Shown in pieces: positions 1 to 11,351 of a stretch of DNA of 64,000 bases. The stretch is from Ceratopteris richardii. Lineage: Eukaryota; Streptophyta; Polypodiopsida; Polypodiales; Pteridaceae. The notes below the pieces were generated by a model that had not been told where the DNA came from, did not search any database, and saw only the letters and a program-made list of their open reading frames with translations. The translations under genes were made by a program, and so were the position numbers. The stretch's first letter is position 1, and the number at the start of each line of letters is the position of its first letter. Location: assembly GCA_020310875.1 (NCBI GenBank), contig CM035416.1, forward strand, positions 72,298,983-72,362,982, given 5' to 3'.

Positions 1-321
1 GAAGCAGAGTATGTTGCAGCAAGTGAGGCATGTAAGGAAGCATTGTGGCTTTGTCATCTTGCTTGTGATATGGGTTTACCTTAGCATGTACCTCGTTTTC
101 TTAATGATAGTTAGAGTGCCATTGCTTTGGCTAAGAATCTGGTCTATCATGCAAAGACCAAGCACATTGAGGTGAGGTATCACTTCATTAGAGATTGCTT
201 AGCCCTTGAGGACATTATTCTTGAGAAGGTTCACACTCAGGATAATGCTGCAGATGCTTTGACTAAAGCTCTACCACATAATAGATTTCGACACTGTTGT
301 CACTTGATGGGGGTTACTTGA
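1..321 (+). pseudogene. Ty1/copia element Y, RNase H C-terminal fragment
   Basis: This is the last part of a copia polyprotein, cut by the window edge. The translation starts at a degenerate form of the conserved AEY segment of copia RNase H (EAEYVAASEACKEALWL). It continues through SAIALAKN, then YHAKTKHIEVRYHFIRD, and ends in the usual tail (VHTQDNAADALTKAL, stop at about 319). Two in-frame TAG codons (near 83 and 113) interrupt it. At the second, the family has Gln in the motif DNQSAI, so CAG to TAG is the likely change. It is non-functional. A polypurine tract and LTR follow, as expected for the 3' end of a copia element on the + strand. Confidence 0.85.
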
Positions 322-458
322 TTCATGATCTTAAACAGTCACTTTTATACTGTGTAACATGCCCATCAAGTGGTAGGTATAGTTTGTATACTTACACTCA
401 GGTATTCTTTATCATTCTTTATTTTTCTCCCACAACTACTTTGACCATATTGGCCTTT

Positions 459-468
459 AGTGGGAGAT
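459..468 (+). other. Polypurine tract of copia element Y
   Basis: The purine-rich stretch TAGTGGGAGA lies directly before a TG that opens the putative 3' LTR at 469. A similar TAGTGGGAG string recurs at about 845-853, so the exact structure of this end is uncertain. Confidence 0.6.
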
Positions 469-860
469 TGTTATCATTAGTGTCCATGTGAAAGGCCAAA
501 TGGCCACCGGACACTTCTTTATATATGTTCTTTAATAGAACGTATAGTGGTCTCGTCAGTCACAGATTTGTAAGTATGAACACATTTGTAAGACCTAAGA
601 AGTTTGTCTTCGTGCTCCCTCTATACTGTGTTTTTTTGCATATTTTGCAGCTCTGTGCGGAGTACTCTGTACGCCCTTAAGAGCTCGGTTTTCTACTCTA
701 AGGATATCATCGTGGAGCTCTCGAGAAGGAGAGTGCACTGTGGTGCATCACCATCGAAATACTTCATCTCCGACAATAAATATCAACCTTTGGGGATGTG
801 TTTTCAGCCACATTCGTAAAACTATAGGTTTTGTGTTTTTTGTTTTAGTGGGAGCATCCA
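469..860 (+). repeat. Putative 3' LTR of copia element Y
   Basis: It starts with TGTTATCATTAG right after the polypurine tract. No partner LTR is in the window, so the right end is a guess near a second TAGTGGGAG string. From there to 1479 I see no gene. The stretch probably holds the rest of this LTR and leader sequence in front of the next copia gag. Confidence 0.45.
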
Positions 861-1479
861 CTATAAACTATGTAGATTTTTTGAGCCTAAAACATCAGAC
901 TTAACAGAAACTTGCAGGCGTTGTTGGTAGGTAGTTTTTGGGCCATGCATTCAGCCTTTTAGTATCATTTTACTGCATATATTGAGCACATAAACACCAT
1001 GTATGCTTCTATGGATATCGCTTACATACGTCCATGTGGTCATTCATATAGCGGTTACATTTTTTTGCATAAACCTTTTACGTTTGATAAAGAGGGTTGT
1101 GGTGAGGTTTTCTTAACTGGGAGAACCAGATGTCGGGGTCTCTTCGGTGAGGCAGGTGGAAGACTTCCCCAGCCTCACCATAGGAGATGTATGATAGTGG
1201 TTTATAGGTGATCAATAAGCCTGATAGGCTTCTATTGGGTAACTGATTATATGCAATGGAGTCAGTGATTCACTATGCAAGTAAACATGTCAATAATTGT
1301 AGTTCTATGATATTTTGACATTGGTCATATGCTCATTTTTTAGAGGATATTCTGGCAAAATTTTTCCAGATTCTTGGTTTTGTCAACTATACAATGGCCG
1401 ATTTACTCCTTGATACACTTATTCATTGGTGTTTGGACTCTTCGAGCTCCATTATTATTATATTCAGTTCTTTACCATC

Positions 1480-2001
1480 ATGGCATCAGTCACATCTAGT
1501 GGATCAGGATCTAGTACCAGTGTTCCAAGTAGGAGCTATAACCTGTAGGGGAAAGATCATTTTGAGACTCGAAAATTTGATGGCACAAACTTTGCTCTAT
1601 GGAAGAATCAGATTAAATATATGATGATTCAAAGGAGGCAATGGAAGCCAGTAAATTGAACTCCAAAAAAGCCTACTGACATGGATGAAGATGATTGGGA
1701 TGAGTTAGATGAAATGGCCAGGTCTACCATTCACTTGCACCTCGCAGATAATGTTTACTTTACAATATTAGACTCTGAAAGTGTGAAGGAGCTTTGGAAG
1801 AAGTTATGCAATGCATATGAAAAAGAGACAATATTAAATAAAGTGTATCTGAGTGAGAAAATTATATGACCTTCACATGGACAGAGATAGTGTAGCTGCT
1901 CATCTAAATGAGTTTGATGCTATATTCTCCCAGTTATAAACTCGGAAAATGGATATGGATAATGAAATGAAAGCAGAATTGTTGTTATGCACCTTTCCAT
2001 C
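1480..2001 (+). pseudogene. Copia element W, gag N-terminal half
   Basis: From ATG 1480 the frame reads MASVTSSGSGSS, then the copia Gag signature FDGTNFALWKNQIKYMM. It continues through a UBN2-like segment (VKELWKKLCNAYEKE, and AAHLNEFDAIFSQL after a frame slip near 1866) to LLLCTFPS at 2001. There it is cut by the insertion of element X. The same gag resumes in register at 12401 (SSSDTFCIVIRNSAPSGKL), so this is one gene split by about 10.4 kb. Stops (TAG near 1546, TGA near 1657, TAA near 1936) show it is long dead. Confidence 0.8.
1997..2001. repeat. Target-site duplication CCATC, left copy (element X)
   Basis: CCATC immediately precedes the LTR start at 2002. The same five bases follow the other LTR end at 12396-12400, and the W gag frame is continuous across the two. 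Confidence 0.85.
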
Positions 2002-2384
2002 TGTTGAGATATAAAGCTCAACATGTGATGATCCAGGATGACAAGTATCATTTTTTTCATTTCTCTTACATGTATAATGGTCACGCCGGTATATGTCAAG
2101 GACACTTCATTGAGCTTTATTAGATTTATCTACCGAGAGTGATGGCACATTTATTTCTTTCTAGCTTACTCATTCACTGATATTAGGTTTTTCCTTATGT
2201 ACTAGTCTTTATATATTGCAGTAGATGTACTCTTGTTTTTAGATCATTCTTGTACATTCCTTTTTATGTAATAGAAGAAGAAGAAGAAGATCATTATTCC
2301 TTGCCTCAATCAGAGTGTGTGCTTCTCTTTGATTGTGAGAGTGTATGAGTGTGAGCTCTCTTCCTTATCTCCTTCCTTGTGACA
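2002..2384 (+). repeat. 5' LTR of copia element X
   Basis: It begins TGTTGAGAT and ends GACA directly before the primer-binding site, 383 bp in all. The last 140 bp, including a GAA repeat at about 2275-2290, recur at 12252-12395 with a few differences, which confirms the LTR call. Confidence 0.8.
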
Positions 2385-2396
2385 TGGTATTAGAGA
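2385..2396 (+). other. Primer-binding site, initiator tRNA-Met type (element X)
   Basis: TGGTATTAGAGA sits next to the LTR end and differs by one or two bases from the canonical TGGTATCAGAGC of plant copia elements. The stretch 2397-2860 is untranslated leader with no gene that I can support. Confidence 0.75.
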
Positions 2397-2860
2397 CACT
2401 GTGCTTGTAGAGGGCTTGTGTAAAAGGCCGATGGTGAAGAGTACGTGAGAAGGTGTGGAGAAAGCACGATTCACAAATGACCTCAGATTGCTACAAAAAT
2501 TGGCGTGAAGGTAGAAGACACCTCAAAATATTTTCGAGAGTTATCCCTTTAGGGTCATTTGTTTTTGCCAAATCAGCATTTCGGAGCCATCTCGACCTCC
2601 ATTTTGAGCCTACAAGGTGGAGCCCACAAAAAAACCAGGCCAGTTTGCAAAACTGTAACTTACATCATGTTCGATAACACTCATATATTCCAAATCCAAA
2701 ATTTCAAGCGTGTATTGTTGATATACAAAAACTGTGTTTTTCTAAGATCGAATTCTCACGTCATAGTGCGATAGTGTTCAAGCAGAAGTGCTGCTGGTAG
2801 TGTTTTGCAATGTTGTGAATTTCTAGAGAAACGACAAACACAAATGGAATGAGTTAGCTT

Positions 2861-3641
2861 ATGAGCGATAAGCTGGACAAGAACAACTTCCATACTTGGA
2901 GATTCAGAATGATGAATTTCTTGATGGGAAAAGGCTACTGGAAGTACATCAAAGGAGAGAACAAAAATACTCTACAATTACGAGAGAGGAATCGGACTGC
3001 GGACCAATTAAGAGCATATGAGGAATGGAATCAAGAAGCACGAAAGGTAATGTATTGGCTATCTGTTAGCATACAGGATAGCATGATTGGGGACATACAG
3101 GATGCCAAGACTCCAAAAGAGGCTTGGAACAGTTTGGTCACATTGTGTGAGACCAATACAAAGGCACGGAAATTGTAACTCAAGAACGAGCTGCATACAT
3201 TGGAGAAGAAGGGCATGTTGGTAAGTGACTACACCCTCAAAATCAAAAGCATATGTGAGTCACTTGCATCTATTGGCATGAATGTAGATGATGATGATAA
3301 GGTGGAAGTGTGCCTTCATGGTTAAGGAGCTGCATATAAGCAATTCAGAACTTGCATACAGACCAGGGAAAATATTCCAAATTCTGTTGATCTAGTATCT
3401 ATGTTGATTATTGAAGAAAAGAATCTTGGTGAGGATTCAATTTCACAAGGAAAGCTCAGTTCTGAGCAAGTATTCTACTCTGACAGAGAAAGAGGCAGAT
3501 GTAGAGGTTTTGGAAGTGGAAGATGAAACAATAATCAAGAGCAAGGTCAACAATAAAATCATGCAGGAGGAAGAGGACAATTTCGAGGCAGGGGGAGCCA
3601 AAGAGGTCAAAAAAATTTCCAAATAAATGATTCAGGTAAAT
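2861..3641 (+). pseudogene. Copia element X gag, N-terminal part
   Basis: The frame opens MSDKLDKNNFHTWRFRMMNFLM, a typical copia Gag start (residues 1-20 shape binding to RNA in the family). It continues with a UBN2-type segment (TPKEAWNSLVTL, then LKNELHTLEKKGMLVSDYTLK after a stop at 3176-3178). A Gly/Arg-rich linker (near 3500-3620) follows. Stops near 3176, 3325, 3526 and 3556 break it; several fit CAA to TAA at glutamines. At 3641 the gene is cut by element N, and the zinc knuckle follows in register at 10300. Confidence 0.82.
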
Positions 3642-4750
3642 TCTTGATGTGTGAAACATCACAAGAAATGAATTAATGTGACCACTAGACAACCTCTATG
3701 GTCACCATTAACTCATTGCCACTCCAAACTTTGAGAAGTGATAGCCAAAACCAAGAACTTTACTTCTTCTGAAATTTCAAGTCACTAAAATGACATACCT
3801 TCAGTATTTTGCTAATTTCTCTTAGGTCAAATATTATTTCTCCAAGATCTTTTAATACATGAAAGTAGAAGATTAGAGCTTTCCAACAAGCTATCATATG
3901 CTTGAAATGGATCTCTAGAACTCAAGTTATGACTTTCACAAGATGACCCTATATGACTTCCAAAAATGGAATTTTTGCCTGTTTTAGTAATCCTGAGTGT
4001 CCAAAAATGAAAATTCGATGCTTAGCATCGACTTGCAACCAAAAGTCGATGCCGGGCATCGACTTTGAGCTTTTTCAGCCACTTTTTTGTTCCTAAAATA
4101 GGCGCGTTTAACACAAGATATAAATGAAGCACTTTTATGCTAGAAGTCGTTGCCAGGCATCAACTTTATGCTGAAACTCAATGCCAGGCATCGAGTTGCT
4201 CCACAAACTTCATGTTTTTAGAAGATTCAACAACAAGTAATACTCAGAGAATGAAAACAATGACTTATCAGTCAAGATTCGATACCACGCATCGACTTCC
4301 CGCATAAAACTCAACCTTTCAACATACATTCGATGCCAGGCATCGACTTGCTTGGAAAACTTCAACTTTTAAAAACATTTCATAGAAGACAAACTCTGGA
4401 GATGGAAGAAGAAGACTTATACATAGAACTTTAACTAGTTCTTATCATAGCTATGAAAAACTCAGAAGCTTACAAGTGCTTTCTCACTCAGAGAAGCCCG
4501 ACTATACTCAATCATACAAAATGAGTACTAACTCACTTTATCATTGTCTTTCTCTACGCGTCAGTTGATACAAACTAACTTATATAGTTTTTCTCAATCT
4601 CGTGACTTTTTAAAAAACTTCTAGAACTAAAGTGAACTAACTTTACAAATATAATACACTTGTGAATTTGTCCCTTCACATAGGCATGTGGTTTTATTCT
4701 AAAGTTTTGATCTTCAAATGTATGTCCAATTAGTGAGTGTTTCTCCAACA
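3642..4750 (-). repeat. 3' LTR of copia element N
   Basis: It is about 1109 bp and closely matches 9192-10299. Read on the - strand it starts TGTTGGAGAAAC and ends in CACATCA. The LTR holds no ORF of its own but carries six 17-bp palindromes (see 4015-4346). Confidence 0.93.
4015..4346. repeat. Six dispersed 17-bp palindromes in the N LTR (left copy)
   Basis: Copies or variants of TCGATGCCAGGCATCGA occur at 4015-4031, 4046-4062, 4147-4163, 4178-4194, 4279-4295 and 4330-4346. The arms are inverted complements around a central A. Only the last matches exactly; the others differ by one to three bases, mostly C-to-T or G-to-A. Confidence 0.9.
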
Positions 4751-4765
4751 GCTCCCCCTCAATCA
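4751..4765 (-). other. Polypurine tract of element N
   Basis: GCTCCCCCTC on the + strand is GAGGGGGAGC on the coding strand. It directly abuts the inner end of the 3' LTR, the standard site for plus-strand DNA priming. Confidence 0.85.
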
Positions 4766-6700
4766 CTAATTGACATTCTTTGTTCCTTCATATCTTCTTC
4801 TTTCTTTTACTCCTGCCATGCTTTTGAATCTGCTGGTCTTCACACCATCCAAGCTCTTTGTCATTATGTCTGCTATCTGATCCTTTGTAGAAATGTATTC
4901 CACTTCAATTTCCTTCTCCATTACCTTTTCTCTCAGAAAATGATAATGTATCTCTATATGTTTTGTTCTTGCATGAAATACTGGATTTGCTGCAAGATAG
5001 AGTGAACTCATATTATCTCCATGTATTGTAGGTATACCTTGATCAATGCCCAAGCTTTTGAACAGTGTTTGCATCCATATGACCTCCTTAGCTGCTTCCA
5101 CAAGTCCTTTGTACTCAACTTTAGTTGATGATAATGCTACTGTATGTTGTTTCTTTGAACACCAACTTACAAGCTTATCACCAATGTATATCATGTAACC
5201 ATGAGTTGATCTTTTGTCATCCTGATTACCTGCCCAGTCTGAGTCACTATATGCTCTCAACTTCAAATCTGATGTAAAAGGATAATATAATCCTTCCTTT
5301 ATAGTTCCTTTGATATATCTGAGAACTCTTTGACCTGCAATCCAATGTGGGTCCTTTGGACAATGCATGAATTGTGACAAAACTCCCACTGCATAACTAA
5401 GATCAGGTCTTGTTAGTGTAGCATAAATCAAACTACCCACAAGAGATTGATACTTCCTCATATCTTTGTATTCTGCACCATCATATTTACTGAGCTTGTG
5501 ATTAACTTCAAGTGGAGTTGAAGCTTCTCTGCAATTTTCCATATCAAACTTCTTCAATAGATTCAGAAGATACCTTTCTTGTGATACACATATGCCATGA
5601 TCTGTATAAGTGACTTCCATTCCAAGAAAGTATGACAACTTTCCTAGGTCACTGATCTTGAACTCTTTCTCAAGTAATCTCTTTACCTCCTTGATTCCTT
5701 GATCTGAAGTACCTGTGATTGTAATGTCATCTACATAAATACAAATGTAGATTGTACCTTCCTCTGTTCTTTTGATAAGTAGACTTGGATCTGCTTTTGA
5801 ACTTTGATATCCAAGATCATTGAGATACTTCACCAGTCTGTAGTTCCATGCTCTTGGAGCTTGCTTCAATCCATACAATGCCCTTCTCAACTTGCAAACA
5901 AAATTTGGATACCTGGAATCTATAAACCCTTGAGGTTGTTCCATGTATACCTCATCTGATATGTATCCATTCAAGAATGCATTCTTTATATCTAATTGAC
6001 TTAGGGTCCATCCTTTTGAAGCTACAATAGCAATGATTGTCCTTATAGTTGACATCCTAGCTACAGGGCTGAATGTCTCATTATAATCTATGCCATAGGT
6101 TTGGGCATATCCTTTCACCACTAGTCTAGCTTTGTATCTGGCTATACTTCCATCTGCAAGCTTCTTCACTTTATAAACCCATTTATTTCCAATTACCTTC
6201 TTACCATTTGGTTTAGGAACAAGTTCCCATGTCTTGTTCTCCTCCAGTGCAGTGAATTCTTCCTTCATGGATTCTTCCCATTGCTTCTTACCTTTAGCTT
6301 CATCATAGTTCTGAGGTTCTTCATCATCTTTGACCATATATGCATAGTTCTTCTGAGTTATGTAAGAAGTATCATAAGAATACCTTTCTGGTTGCCTCCT
6401 AGTCCTGCTTGACCTTCTTGGTTCACATTCTTCATAAGTGTCTGGATACACTTCTTCATCAAATATAGGAGCTTCTTCATTTCTTCTTGTTAACCCACTT
6501 TTGGATGTACCTGCTTGCATATAGTCTTCATCTCTATTTACCTGCACAATTGATTTTCCTTTCTCACATCTTCTTACCTCTTCTTCAAATTCTTCAGCTG
6601 TATGACTTTGATCTACATACCAACTTTTCTGTTCATCAAATGTAACATCTCTAGAAACAAGAAATTGTTTGGTTAAAGGATTCCACAACCTGTAACCCAT
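4766..6700 (-). pseudogene. Copia N pol: reverse transcriptase and RNase H
   Basis: This segment holds the integrase tail, reverse transcriptase and RNase H of element N. The RT signature is QLDIKNAFLNGYISDEVYM and the catalytic box is IYVDDITITG (YVDD). RNase H shows AYSDSDWAGNQDDKRSTHGY, LSSTKVEYKG (the family usually has LSSTEAEY, with the catalytic Glu kept) and HARTKHIEIHYHFLREK near the end. Just before Met 6700 an in-frame TAG (6701-6703) separates it from the integrase segment. The reading frame is otherwise the same on both sides, so this is one stop in a long polyprotein and not a separate gene. The enzyme would copy element RNA into DNA in cytoplasmic particles if a full protein were made. 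Confidence 0.93.
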
Positions 6701-7555
6701 CTACTTTTCATCATAACCAATGAACACATATTTTTCTACCTTTGGTTCAAGTTTATGCCTAAGTTGTGATGGCACATAAGCATATGCAATTGATCCAAAC
6801 ACTCTACAATGATCTAGTGTTGGTTTCTTACCCCACCAAGCTTCATATGGAGTCATTCCATTTAGAGCTGCACATGGTAATCTATTCACAAGATATGTAG
6901 CTGTATTTACACCCTCAACCCAAAGATAATTTGGACAATTCTTCTCCTTCAGCATAGCTCTAGCAAACTCAACCAAAGTCATGTTTCTTCTTTCTGCTAC
7001 ACCATTTTGTTGTGGTGTATACATGTAGGTTATTTCTCTCTTAATACCTACATCCCAAAGATAATCATTGAACTCTTGGGAGAAGTATTCTCCCCCTCCA
7101 GCAGACCTCAATCTCTTAAGCTTTTGACATGTGACTCTCTCTGCATATGCATGAAAATGCTTGAAGGCTCCAAACACTTCTGATCTTTCCTTCAAAACAT
7201 ATAAAGTTATCCATCTTGTAGCATCATCAATGAAAAGAACATAGAACCTTGAGCCACTGATAGATCCTTCTTTTGTTGGTCCCCATACATCTGTATGAAT
7301 GAGCTCAAGTACTCCATCATGTTTGAATCCTTTCTTCTGAAATGGTAACCTGCGTGCTTTACCCATTTGACATGCTTCACATTTATAAACCATATGTTGA
7401 CTCTGCACATTTGTTAATCCTAGTATAGACTGATTAGCAACCATAGCTTTAATTCCTCTTTCATTGAAGTGACCTAATCTCTTATGCCAGAGATCAAGTT
7501 CTGTAATCACTCCTTCACCATGTGTGAGCAAAGCTTGACCAATGTTCCCTTGCAC
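6701..7555 (-). pseudogene. Copia N pol: integrase
   Basis: The integrase core begins with the zinc-binding HHCC module (LWHKRLGHFNERGI and CEACQMGKARRLPF). The catalytic region follows with IHTDVWGP (first Asp), FIDDATRW (second Asp) and TPQQNGVAERRN (Glu). It ends at VFIGYDEK before TAG 6701-6703. Upstream, 7556-7675 is in the same frame and codes the linker between protease and integrase. It is closed on the protease side by TAG 7676-7678. All catalytic residues I can check are present. Confidence 0.93.
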
Positions 7556-7675
7556 TCTTAAAGTAAAGAGTCTACCTTCTTTCTTACCAGAGACAATCTG
7601 ATTATATCCATTCTGTGGATCTTCAACAAATACTCCTTCATTTGTAAACCTGAGTTGAAAACCTTTTTCAACTAT

Positions 7676-9001
7676 CTATCCCACACTAATCAATTTTTTT
7701 GGTATTGTAGGAACATACAAAACACTGGTTAGCAAATCTGCTCCAATCTTGCATTTCACTTTTCCAATTGAATGTACACTATGTCTTGTATTATCACCTG
7801 TTTGAATTGTATGACTAGAAATGCCTTTTTCCAATTCTGACATCAATTCTATGTTTCCTGACAAATGATTAGAACATCCAGAGTCAATGTAAAATACCTT
7901 TAGATCTTCTTTATCTGATGTGCTGATTGAATTCATCATCAATGATGTATGACTTTCATTATGTGTGTCATTTGCATAGTTGTAGTAGGTGGTGTTGTAG
8001 GATTGATTCTGTCCCCAACTTCTTCCTCCACCTCTACCATAGCCTCCTCTTTGACTTTGTCTACCTCTTTGAAAATTACTTTGATATCTTCCACCTCGAC
8101 CTCTGCTATTGTTGTTTTGATTCTGGTTTGATCCTTGTTGGTTGTGCCAACAATCATGAGCCAAATGATTACTCAATCCACAGACCCAGCAAGCCTTCTT
8201 GTTGTTATTCTGATTACCTCTACCTCTTCCAAAACCTCTTGTTCTTCCTCTACCTGTGCCTTTAGCTCTTGCATAATAAACTTGAGAAGTTGACTCTTCT
8301 TCATCCTTTGCTTTACCTTTATCTCCTTTCTTCTTATTCTTCATGTACATTGCAGAACTTTGTCCTTTATCTCCATCTCCCTTAAAGTCTTGCTCATATG
8401 TGAGCATCCAACCAAGTAATTGATTCAAATCTGGAACATAATTATTTAATGAAAGTTCTATTGATAAGACAAAAGGTTTCCACCTTTCATCCCCTCTCAA
8501 TCCTGCAAGTAGTTGAGTAATCAATCTGTGATCTTCAACATCTTCATCTATGGATCCAAGACTATCTGCTAGATCCTTCATCTTAGTGACATAATCACTA
8601 ATACTTTGACTTGGCTTCTTCTTGAATGTTGTAAACTCTGACCATAGAATTGCTTTCCTTGCTTTGGTAGTACTTTGGAAATGATACTCCAATGCATTCC
8701 ATATATCTTCAGATGATTCCAATCCTCTGATGTGTGGTAGCAAATGATCAGAGATTGTATTGTAAATGTAGGCTTTTGCACTTGCATCCTTCTTCTGCCA
8801 ATGCTTTAAAGCATCAAGTTCCTCTTTCTTTGGTCGGCTTTCATCTTCAAATATTGTCTTCTCTTCTTCACCTGATACATATACCATGAGATCCTTACTC
8901 ATAAGTAAGGCTTCCATTCTCATTACCCATGCGGGGTAATTATCTCTGTCTAGTTTGTCAATGGAGATATGATCAGCCATACTCCTTTCCTTCTGCTGCA
9001 A
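7676..9001 (-). pseudogene. Copia N gag and protease
   Basis: Residues 1-205 form the copia Gag (DKLDRDNYPAWVMRMEALL at the start). A Lys/Gly/Arg-rich region follows, then a CCHC zinc knuckle at residues 271-284 (C-X2-C-X4-H-X4-C). The aspartic protease has its active site YIDSGCSNH at about 371-379. The frame ends at KLISVG with TAG 7676-7678, where the family has Gln (SVGQ), so CAG to TAG is likely. Met 8 (8980) is an alternative start closer to the usual copia N-terminus. The upstream leader 9002-9177 holds no gene. Confidence 0.93.
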
Positions 9002-9177
9002 CCTGTGAGCTTAAAGGATAAAGAATAATACCTTTTGGAGTTCTTTGTGTATGAGGATACTTTTGAAATAACCTTTTGATGCCTTGTGTCTTCAAATGCT
9101 TCACCTTTCAACCTTTAATGAAAAACTTTTCAAAACTTCTCGTACCTTTGCCGCCTTCTACTCTTTAGGACCTTTCG

Positions 9178-9189
9178 GCTCTGATACCA
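9178..9189 (-). other. Primer-binding site of element N (tRNA-Met)
   Basis: On the - strand it reads TGGTATCAGAGC, an exact copy of the common plant copia PBS, two bases from the inner edge of the 5' LTR at 9192. Confidence 0.92.
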
Positions 9190-9191
9190 CT

Positions 9192-10299
9192 TGTTGATGT
9201 GTGAAACATCACAAGAAATGAATTAATGCGACACTCAACAACCTCTATGGTCACCATTAACCCATTGCCACTCCAAACTTTGAGAGGTGATAGCCAAAAC
9301 CAAGAACTTTACTTCTTCAGAAATTTCCAGTCATTGAAATGAAATACCTTCAGTATTTTGCTAATTTCTCTTAGTTAAAATATTATTTCTCCAAGAACTT
9401 TTGATGAATGAAATTAAAGGAGTAGAGCTTTTCAACAAGCTATCATATGCTTGAAATGGATCTCTAGAACTCAAGTTATGGCCTTCACAAGATGACCCTG
9501 TATGACTTCCAAAAATGGAATTTTTGCCTGTTTTAGTAAACTTGAGTGTCTAAAAATGAAAATTCGATGCCTAGCATTGACTTGCAACCAAAAGTCAATG
9601 CTGGGCATCGACTTTGAGCTTTTTCAGCCACTTTTCTGTTCCAGAAATAGGCACTTTTAACACAAGATATGAATGAAGCACTTTTATGCTAGAAGTCGAT
9701 GCCAAGCATCGACTTTATGCTGAAACTCGATGCCAGGCATCGAGTTGCTCCACAAACTTCATGTTTTTAGAAGATTCAACAACATATAATACTCAGAGAA
9801 TGAAAACAATGACTTATCAGTCAAGATTCGATGCCAGGGATCGACTTCCCGCATAAAACTCCACCTTTCAACATACATTCAATGCCAGGCATTGACTTGC
9901 TTGGAAAACTTCAACTTTTAAAAAGATTTCGTAGAAGACAAACTCTGGAGATGGAAGAAGAAGACTTATACACAGAACTTTAACTAGTTCTTATCATAGC
10001 TATGAAAAACTCAAAAGCTTACAAGTGCTTTCTCACTCAGAGAAGCCCAACTATACTCAATCATACAAAATGAGTACTAACTCACTTTCTCATTGTCTTT
10101 CTCTACGTGTCAGTTGATACAAACTAACTTATATAGTTTTTCTCAATCTCGTGACTTTTTAAAAAACTTCTAGAACTAAAGTGAACTAACTTTACAAATA
10201 TAATACACTTGTGAATTTGTCCCTTCACATAGGCATGTGGTTTTATTCTAAAGTTTTGATCTTCAAATGTATGTCCAATTAGTGAGTGTTTCTCCAACA
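9192..10299 (-). repeat. 5' LTR of copia element N
   Basis: This is the partner of 3642-4750. It carries the same six palindromes (about 9564-9903) with a different set of point changes. Comparing the two copies shows that most differences are at CpG positions within the motifs. Confidence 0.93.
10128..10135 (-). promoter_or_regulatory. TATA box in N 5' LTR
   Basis: TATATAAG on the - strand is the best TATA match in the LTR and lies about 165 bp inside its 5' end. The copy in the 3' LTR is near 4578-4585. Transcription from here would run left through gag-pol. The start site is not visible from sequence alone. Confidence 0.55.
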
Positions 10300-10683
10300 G
10301 TAATGACAATGAAGGATGTTGGAATTTTGGTAAACCTGGACACTTTGAATGTGATTGAACGTTGAAGAATCAAAATAATAAAAGGTAGCAAAAACAACTA
10401 TGCATCCACAAGTGCAGATGATTCTGAGAAGCTGTTCATAGTTCAACATCACATGATGAATACAATGTCTGCTGGTGTTTCAAAATCGAATGATAATGTC
10501 TAGTATGTTGATTCAAGTGCTTCAAATCACATGAGTAGTCATGTGGAATGGTTCAGTACTTCACAAAAATTGCCAGTTCTTGGATATGCTGAAACATGTG
10601 ATAACACATCACACCCTATCGATCATACAAGAAACATAGCATTGTCTTTGGAGGACGGGAAGGGAAAACATCTTGTTGATGTG
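10300..10683 (+). pseudogene. Copia element X, Gag zinc knuckle and protease start
   Basis: This continues the X gag after element N. The frame gives DNEGCWNFGKPGHFECD, a CCHC knuckle whose second Cys is Phe. After a degraded linker comes YVDSSASNHMSSHVEW, the copia protease active-site region (D-S-S-A-S-N-H). Frame changes and stops are frequent. The gene stops being recognisable at KHLVDV, where a family-B gypsy LTR begins at 10684. Confidence 0.75.
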
Positions 10684-11321
10684 TGTTGGAAGCAGCCAGA
10701 GGCACAGACGACATGAAAGCATGTAACGACAAAGCAGGGAGCCAGTCGAATCGTTTTTCAAATAATTATGTTTTCGAATACTTTCCAAAAACCTCCAACA
10801 GTGATTTTTATCACTATTGTAACATATGTAACATAGAAAACCCCATTTTGTAATCCATAGCTCCATTTGGTGCAAGCCGAGGAGTCCTCGAGCTTGAGGA
10901 GCTTAGGTAGAATGCGCGTACCAATTTTCGTTATTTTTAGATACCGTTTACCCTTCCAAATAGCATCTAGGACCTAATTTTTAACTATGCCGGTCACTAA
11001 ATGTGAAACCGGTCAAAATTAGTCTAGAAACTATAAAAAGAGCTAGAGAGCTCATTTTTGGGGTTAGCTTGTTTGAGGTTAGAGTTATTTTGAGCTTGTA
11101 ATAGTGTTCTTGAGTAATAGAGCTAATTTCCCACCTTCCATTGTGTCTTGCTTGTCTCTTCGTTGTGTGTGTGTATGTGTGTGTGCATTTCTATGCTTCT
11201 CACCTTCACTCTCACTTCATCTCACATTCACGATCTTCATATCACTCCTATCTCTTCCGCGGATTGACATTAAGGAGGTGAAGCTTCTTAACGTGGTTCT
11301 CACCATTGTGCTAGAGCAACA
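10684..11321 (+). repeat. Family-B LTR, third copy
   Basis: It runs from TGTTGGAAGCAG to GAGCAACA, 638 bp, in the opposite orientation to the two LTRs of element B (23592-24230 and 57659-58297), and is visibly more diverged from them than they are from each other. Confidence 0.92.
11032..11053 (+). promoter_or_regulatory. TATA box followed by a short hairpin in the family-B LTR
   Basis: TATAAAAA (11032-11039) is followed at once by GAGCTAGAGAGCTC, a perfect 5-bp stem with a 4-base loop. The same pair occurs at the matching place in the LTRs of A and B (about 23863-23882, 40956-40975, 41711-41730, 57930-57949), although the surrounding A and B LTR sequences differ widely. Confidence 0.65.
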
Positions 11322-11328
11322 CCAAATT

Positions 11329-11351
11329 TGGCGCCGTTGCCGGGGATCGAG
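11329..11351 (+). other. Primer-binding site, tRNA-Asp type
   Basis: TGGCGCCGTTGCCGGGGATC is complementary to the 3' end of plant tRNA-Asp. It lies seven bases from the LTR end. Use of tRNA-Asp is typical of Athila-like Ty3/gypsy elements. Confidence 0.88.

Larger units (their letters stand above)
3642..10299 (-). mobile_element. Nearly complete Ty1/copia element N
   Basis: This 6.66-kb element has two LTRs of about 1.1 kb, a tRNA-Met PBS, a polypurine tract and a 1412-codon gag-pol frame in the standard copia order: Gag, protease, integrase, reverse transcriptase, RNase H. It lies inside the gag of element X on the opposite strand. The target duplication is GTAAT on the right (10300-10304) and GTAAAT on the left (3636-3641), so one base was gained. 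The only breaks in the coding frame are two TAG codons. Confidence 0.95.
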
